From Acidobacteriaceae bacterium (lineage in GTDB: Bacteria > Acidobacteriota > Terriglobia > Terriglobales > Acidobacteriaceae), in the NCBI GenBank assembly GCA_025462735.1, contig JAOAPC010000024.1:434001-498000 (forward strand): 64,000 bases of DNA. Direction: 5' to 3'. Below, piece after piece: positions 59,367-64,000 of this stretch. A model generated the notes under the pieces. It did not search any database, was not told where the DNA came from, and saw only the letters and a list, made by a program, of their open reading frames with translations. A program made the translations under genes and the position numbers. The stretch's first letter is position 1; every line of letters begins with the position of its first letter.

Positions 59367-60476
59367 ATGAACGCAGAATCCAATACCAGTCTTTTAGGGC
59401 TTGAGCTTCAGGAACTTACCCGGATTGCCGAAGAAACGGACGAGCCCTCCTACCGCGCCCGCCAGCTCTTTCATGCCTTGTACGTCGAGCGCGCTAGTTC
59501 ACTAGATGAGGTTTCCACCCTCCCGAAGGATTTCCGGTCCAAGTTGAAGACTGAGGGATTCACGCCTGGTCTCCCCGAGATCACAAAGCAATTTGTGTCG
59601 GCGGATGGCACCGTGCGCTACTTGATGAAGCTTGCCGACGGAGAGACCGTCGAAACCGTGTGGATGCCGGAGGGTGATGAGGGCGAAACCGGCGATGGCA
59701 GTGAAGCTGGCGCAGACAAGGCGCGAGCCTGGAGTCGGGCCACTATCTGCGTTTCCAGCCAGGTGGGCTGTGCTGTGAACTGCCAGTTTTGTCTCACTGC
59801 GCTCCTCGGAATGAAGCGGAATCTGACCGCGGGCGAAATCATCGGTCAGGTAATCACTGTCTTGCGAGAGCAGAAGGTTTCTCCTCCACAGGATCGCGTG
59901 AACCTCGTGTTCATGGGAATGGGCGAGCCATTCCTGAATTTCGAAAACTTTATCAAAGCGGTGCGGCTGCTGGCTAAAGGAGTGGGAATTCCAGAATCGA
60001 GGATGACAGTTTCGACTGCCGGAATTGTGCCCCGTATCTTCGACTTGGGCGAGTCTGGAGTGCGGCCGAAACTGGCAATTTCTTTGAATGCACCGAACGA
60101 CGAACTGCGAACTCAGCTGATGCCGATCAATAAAAAGTGGAACCTGGAGCAGCTAATGACCGCGGCGCGCGAGTTTCCGCTGCGCAATCGTGAGAGGCTC
60201 ACGTTTGAATATGTATTGTTAAGGAATACGAATGACTCGGCTCATCACGCCCGCCAACTGGCTGAATTAGTCCGAGGGATGAAAGCGAAGATCAACTTAA
60301 TCGCATTGAATCCAGGTCCGGGGGTGGCATTTCAAACCCCAACCGATGAGGCTGTGCTCCACTTTCAAAAAATCTTGACGGATGCGGGTGTGCCCGCGTT
60401 TATTCGCCGTCCCCGAGGCCGCGATATTTATGCTGCCTGCGGTCAATTAAAGCGCACCATAGAAATGACCAGCTAA
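59367..60476 (+). CDS. rlmN: Dual-specificity 23S rRNA/tRNA adenine C2-methyltransferase
   Basis: A 369-residue radical SAM enzyme that methylates C2 of A2503 in 23S rRNA and of A37 in some tRNAs. The radical SAM cluster motif is C-A-V-N-C-Q-F-C in VGCAVNCQFCLTA. Other landmarks are YRARQLFHALY, VNLVFMGMGEPFLNFENF, VSTAGIVPRI, KLAISLNAPNDELRTQLMPIN and RPRGRDIYAACGQLK, which includes the second essential Cys. An acidic insert of about 20 residues (DEGETGDGSEAGADK) sits before RATICVSSQVGC, a place where family members are usually shorter. AAGGA precedes the start by about 11 bp. Confidence 0.95.
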   Translation: MNAESNTSLLGLELQELTRIAEETDEPSYRARQLFHALYVERASSLDEVSTLPKDFRSKLKTEGFTPGLPEITKQFVSADGTVRYLMKLADGETVETVWMPEGDEGETGDGSEAGADKARAWSRATICVSSQVGCAVNCQFCLTALLGMKRNLTAGEIIGQVITVLREQKVSPPQDRVNLVFMGMGEPFLNFENFIKAVRLLAKGVGIPESRMTVSTAGIVPRIFDLGESGVRPKLAISLNAPNDELRTQLMPINKKWNLEQLMTAAREFPLRNRERLTFEYVLLRNTNDSAHHARQLAELVRGMKAKINLIALNPGPGVAFQTPTDEAVLHFQKILTDAGVPAFIRRPRGRDIYAACGQLKRTIEMTS

Positions 60477-60487
60477 GAAACTTACAA

Positions 60488-62236
60488 CTACTTAGCCGCT
60501 TGTGCCTGGGCAAAGTCCCCGACCGCAGTGTGGTGCGCAGCCGGCAAATCGATTTGAAAAACTGCGCCGCCCTCGTCTCGATTGCGGCCGGTGATTTTCC
60601 CGCCGTGCTGCTGGATGATGCCATAACACGCGCTCAGGCCCAGTCCAATTCCTTGCCCGACAGGGCGCGTCGTATAGAACGGGTCGAACACCCGGCCTGG
60701 CTCTGCCATTCCCGGGCCGGTGTCGGCAAATTGAATGACTACCAGGTCGCCTTCAGCCCGGGTGGAAACCGTGATAGTTCCGCCGCGTTCCGACATCGCG
60801 TTGACGGCATTAATGATGATGTGCGAGAAGACTTGCAGCAGCTGATTGGAATCTGCATGCACTCTCGGCAGCGGATTCGCCATTTCGACAGAAGAAGCGA
60901 CCCGCGCGACTTCCATCTGCGGCTGACTCAGTTTGAGGCAGGTTTGCAGGATCGCGTTCACGTCGACGGGAGCTTTGCTCGACGGTAGTTGTTTAGCGAA
61001 GCTGAGCAAGCTTGAGACCAGCGCGCGAACTCGTTTAGTCTGCTGCGAGATTTTCGCTGCCAAACTGCGTTGCTCAGGCGTAAGCTCGGTCGCTGCGAGA
61101 AGCTCGGAATAGCCGAGCATTGCGGTAAGCGGGTTATTTAATTCGTGTGCGGCTCCCCCCACCAACTGCCCCATGGAAGCCAGTTTCTCTGACTGAACCA
61201 GTTGGGCCTGCAGCAACTGCAATTCTTGAAACGACTGACGAGAGGAGCGGAGCAGGCGGATCAGCTCGATATCCAGAAAGTGCTGTTTCAGAAAAACCAT
61301 GGCGCCCATTACGATCATGGCGGCCAACGTCAGCAGCAAGCGAAAAGTGTGGACCCGAGGCGGAATCGAGGTGTCAAAGGCCGAAAACCATGCGAAAATT
61401 GGCAGCGAAAATACCGCGATCATCCCCAGCCGTGCGGCCCAAACGCCCCGCGGGAGAGACTTGGCCGATATACTCTCTTGCGCAGGGATATGGAGCGCAA
61501 GCAATCCGGGCACGCTCATCCATGCCATTGAGAGCACGAGAGGCAGGTCGTAGAGACTTCCGGAGTAGTAGGTTTGCCGGCCAATTGCCCAAATCGCTAC
61601 GTAGGAACTTGTCGAATAGAGAAAGCTTGCGCCGAACCAGTGGGCGTAAATATTCCTCCAGGAGCCCGAGCTGCGATACCAAAGCAACGCCAGCCCTCCA
61701 AGCAGAGCCACTTTCTCCACTGAATACGAGGTCTGTAAGTTGGCTTGGTAAGCCACTGGATCCGCATAACCAAATTGCCAAGCCATCACGGCATAAACAT
61801 AAACATAGACCCACCAGAGCAGTAGAAGCGCAAAGTCAAGTGAGCCGGATCGCAACTCTCGATCACGTTGCTCGATATTCGGTTGCAGCGCTAATGCCGC
61901 CATCATGGGCACAACGTGGAGAAATAGCAGGGCGTCCCAGCTGAAAAGGTCGGGGACATCCTTTCTCTGAATGACCTCGACATAGGTCCAGACAAACTGA
62001 TAACTCAACCAGCACGCGAGGCCCAGACCCATCAGAACCCAGAACAGCTTGGTGCGGCCGTCATGGCGAAAGACGTTTGGCAGGCAGGAGAGCACTGCCG
62101 ACAGCAGAAGCAGGCACTGTAAAAGGTCACTCAGCGCAACCAAGCCAAAGCTGCGATGAGACAGCAATGAGGCGGTGATCTGGAGCAATACCAGACACAC
62201 CAACCCAGCACCCCACGTTTTGACACGCGAAGACAT
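60488..62236 (-). CDS. Multi-pass membrane sensor histidine kinase
   Basis: A protein of about 582 residues. The N-terminal 300 residues hold eight or nine membrane helices of unknown sensor type (no PAS or HAMP seen). The kinase core has the H-box QLVGGAAHELNNPLTAMLGYSELL, LQVFSHIIINAVNAMSERGG, FADTGPGMAEPGRVFDPFYT and GIGLGLSACYGIIQQHGG. It resembles NtrB/ZraS-like HisKA kinases. I chose ATG 62236 because GAGG lies 3 bp upstream; a TTG at 62254 is in frame. No response regulator is adjacent. It is divergent from another kinase at 62424. Confidence 0.85.
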   Translation of the reverse strand: MSSRVKTWGAGLVCLVLLQITASLLSHRSFGLVALSDLLQCLLLLSAVLSCLPNVFRHDGRTKLFWVLMGLGLACWLSYQFVWTYVEVIQRKDVPDLFSWDALLFLHVVPMMAALALQPNIEQRDRELRSGSLDFALLLLWWVYVYVYAVMAWQFGYADPVAYQANLQTSYSVEKVALLGGLALLWYRSSGSWRNIYAHWFGASFLYSTSSYVAIWAIGRQTYYSGSLYDLPLVLSMAWMSVPGLLALHIPAQESISAKSLPRGVWAARLGMIAVFSLPIFAWFSAFDTSIPPRVHTFRLLLTLAAMIVMGAMVFLKQHFLDIELIRLLRSSRQSFQELQLLQAQLVQSEKLASMGQLVGGAAHELNNPLTAMLGYSELLAATELTPEQRSLAAKISQQTKRVRALVSSLLSFAKQLPSSKAPVDVNAILQTCLKLSQPQMEVARVASSVEMANPLPRVHADSNQLLQVFSHIIINAVNAMSERGGTITVSTRAEGDLVVIQFADTGPGMAEPGRVFDPFYTTRPVGQGIGLGLSACYGIIQQHGGKITGRNRDEGGAVFQIDLPAAHHTAVGDFAQAQAAK

Positions 62237-62423
62237 GTACCTCGCCCCAAGCAATTTTAGGATTGTTTACGGTTTACGCCGATATTACTTCGGTAACTAC
62301 CTTGGTGAGACTGGACCCATCTCTCGCTCCGTCGGTACTTGCAGGGTCATCTTTAGGGTTTAAGGGTGGTTTCTGCTTGCCATAGCTATATTCCAGCCCA
62401 TAATATCCAGCAAGAACACTGCT

Positions 62424-64000
62424 TTGCCTGTCCTAAACCGAACTTGGCTGCCTCGCTTCCGCCCTCGATCTTTGTGGCGGAAGTCGCCGTTTAGCCCCGA
62501 AGAAAACCTGAGGACTGAGCGCTGGCTGGCGACAGCCAGAGTATTTCTTGCCATATGGGCACTGATTGCTCTGTGGCTTGATCCGGAGGAGGTCCGTTCG
62601 CCTTGGGCGTACGCCTTGTTGGGTTTTTACATCGCACACGGCACGGCTGTCCTGGTTCTGCTGAGGTCGCCGCAGCAATCCACGTCCCCGCTTCGTTTGC
62701 TGGTTCATTGCGTCGATGTGCTCTGGCCGGCTTTGATTTCTCCATATACCAGCGGGCAGAACAATCCCTTCTTCCTGTTTTTTGTTTTTGTGCTGGCTGC
62801 TGCCGCCTACCGGTGGGGACTTTGGGAAACAGTGATGACCGCTGTCGCGTCGGTCTCCCTGCTCTGGTTGGAGAGTGTGTCGTTCGAAGAAGGGATTATG
62901 CGCACGCTGAACGCATGGAGTACCCATCATCAGATGCCGGTCGTCCAAATCCGCATCCTTGGCATTGAACCAAGACAGCTGCTCATGGAATCGGTGTACT
63001 TGATCGTAATGGGACTTCTGCTGGGCTATTTGGCCGAGCGCCAGAAGAAGCTGAGCGCGGAAAAAGATATCGTCGCGAGGATGCTGCGACTGGTGCGAAT
63101 AGATGTTGGCTTAGCCGGCAGTCTTTCACATATCGTGAGGGAATTGGTCAGCCTCTACGGCGCCAGAGGAGCGCTGATCGTCACCCGTGAAAGCGGAAGT
63201 CACCGCGTACATGTTGGCGAACTTCAATTGGACAGCGCGTTTCCTGAATTGCGATGGGCTGATGCACGCCCTGGGGCTTCAGAGACATATTTGCGGGAGA
63301 GCATCGCGATAAGTTGGCTTGCAACCCGGGATGGTGAAACAGGTGAGGTCCGCCTCACCGGACTCGGTTCCTCAGGTTCGCCCGTGCGTGATGTCGATCA
63401 TGCCGTGGTTCGCAGTTTTGCCAATCTGCATTCTTTTAATTCGCTGGCTGCGTCTTTCTTTTCCTTCTCACACGAGCTTTCGGGACGAATCTTTCTGCTT
63501 GACCCTACTTTTCCATCTGGGACGGAAGAAGGACTTATCTTTCTACAGGACCTGGTCAGGCAGATCACGCCGGCACTCTACAATCTTTATCTTTTGCGGC
63601 GGCTGCGGAGCAGGGCCGGCGCTGCCGAGCGAGCGCGCTTGGTGCGCGAGCTTCACGATGGCGCGGTGCAGTCTTTGATCGGCGTGGAAATGCAAGTGGA
63701 CGTACTCCGCCGTCATCCACCTGCCGCGGACTCCATGACGGACGAACTGGAGCGCATTCAGGGATTGCTTCGGGAAGAGGTGTTAAATCTACGTGAGCTG
63801 ATGCAGGAGATGAAGTCCACGGAGATGGATGCCCGCCGGCTAGCTGGCTTCTTGCGCGATACTGTGCAAAGATTTCAGCGGGAAACCGGCATTGCTGCGC
63901 AATTTGTCATGGACGGAGACGAGGTCGTCCTTCCTCAATCGGTTTGCCGAGAATTGGCGCGTATTACGCAGGAGGCTCTGGTTAACGTGCGGAAGCACAG
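62424..64000 (+). CDS. NarL-partner type (HisKA_3) sensor histidine kinase, 3' end cut by window edge
   Basis: The plus strand is open from a stop at 62361 to the window edge. The N-terminal part has about five membrane helices (ARVFLAIWALIALWLD, WAYALLGFYIAHGTAVLVLL, PFFLFFVFVLAAAAY, LMESVYLIVMGLLLGYL). A GAF-like region follows (about 215-400). The dimerisation domain then has the H-box ERARLVRELHDGAVQSLIGV, with the phosphorylated His at 63654-63656. The segment ELARITQEALVNVRKHS is the start of the ATPase domain and is cut. No ATG or GTG is available near the N-terminus; TTG 62424 is a tentative start. Confidence 0.8.
   Translation, partial: MPVLNRTWLPRFRPRSLWRKSPFSPEENLRTERWLATARVFLAIWALIALWLDPEEVRSPWAYALLGFYIAHGTAVLVLLRSPQQSTSPLRLLVHCVDVLWPALISPYTSGQNNPFFLFFVFVLAAAAYRWGLWETVMTAVASVSLLWLESVSFEEGIMRTLNAWSTHHQMPVVQIRILGIEPRQLLMESVYLIVMGLLLGYLAERQKKLSAEKDIVARMLRLVRIDVGLAGSLSHIVRELVSLYGARGALIVTRESGSHRVHVGELQLDSAFPELRWADARPGASETYLRESIAISWLATRDGETGEVRLTGLGSSGSPVRDVDHAVVRSFANLHSFNSLAASFFSFSHELSGRIFLLDPTFPSGTEEGLIFLQDLVRQITPALYNLYLLRRLRSRAGAAERARLVRELHDGAVQSLIGVEMQVDVLRRHPPAADSMTDELERIQGLLREEVLNLRELMQEMKSTEMDARRLAGFLRDTVQRFQRETGIAAQFVMDGDEVVLPQSVCRELARITQEALVNVRKH

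Overview
The window reads as chromosome of a soil-type Acidobacteriota (probably Terriglobia, Koribacter-like). This rests on gene content, not on a marker gene: a VWFA-related protein of the acidobacterial type, a FecR/DUF6600 secreted protein, DUF1080 and GH30 hydrolases, a Gram-negative envelope set (kdsA, TonB-dependent receptor, penicillin-binding protein 1A), moderately high GC, and many short palindromic repeats between and inside genes. No rRNA operon, CRISPR array or transposase was seen. Both window edges cut genes: a K+ channel on the left and a histidine kinase on the right.

Left part (1-11.7 kb): K+ channel, kdsA and pyrG on the minus strand, then a secreted protein, a GAF protein, a membrane acyltransferase, a MEDS sensor protein and an FAD oxidoreductase. 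An imperfect duplication follows: the promoter and signal-peptide segment of a secreted Gfo/Idh oxidoreductase (10479-11621) occurs again at about 8977-9150, where it leads only into a 41-codon stub. A decayed tRNA-like sequence lies between the two copies.

Island (11.66-14.55 kb): an intact tRNA-Ser(UGA) is followed by a 2.8 kb segment ending in a second copy of the tRNA 5' half, so the segment is bounded by about 41-bp direct repeats. It carries two genes, an AlbA_2/Schlafen-like protein and an Mrr-type PD-(D/E)XK nuclease whose C-terminus is frameshifted. It has no integrase. This is the best candidate for an undescribed (defence-like) unit.

Centre (14.7-42.5 kb): acidobacterial secreted proteins; PBP1A; an S41 peptidase homologue that appears to have lost both catalytic residues; an osmoadaptation-looking minus-strand cluster (LolA-like protein, MscS-type TM-helix channel, GT2/GT81-like glycosyltransferase, TreS-type amylase); a micro-membrane-protein/SPFH pair; a four-gene run of secreted protein, orphan peptide-binding protein, NtrY-like kinase and sigma-54 activator (the last frameshifted); a MscS channel, a GH30 glycosidase, small proteins and tRNA-Met.

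Right part (42.5-64 kb): TonB receptor, acyl-CoA carboxylase beta subunit, lipoprotein, GH3 N-acetylhexosaminidase overlapping miaA, an orphan FliS-like protein, a decayed amidohydrolase, adenosine deaminase, an amino-acid permease, a PcrA/UvrD helicase whose linkers carry translated repeat elements, an M16 peptidase, rlmN and two histidine kinases.

All functional names come from reading motifs by eye; no database search was run.
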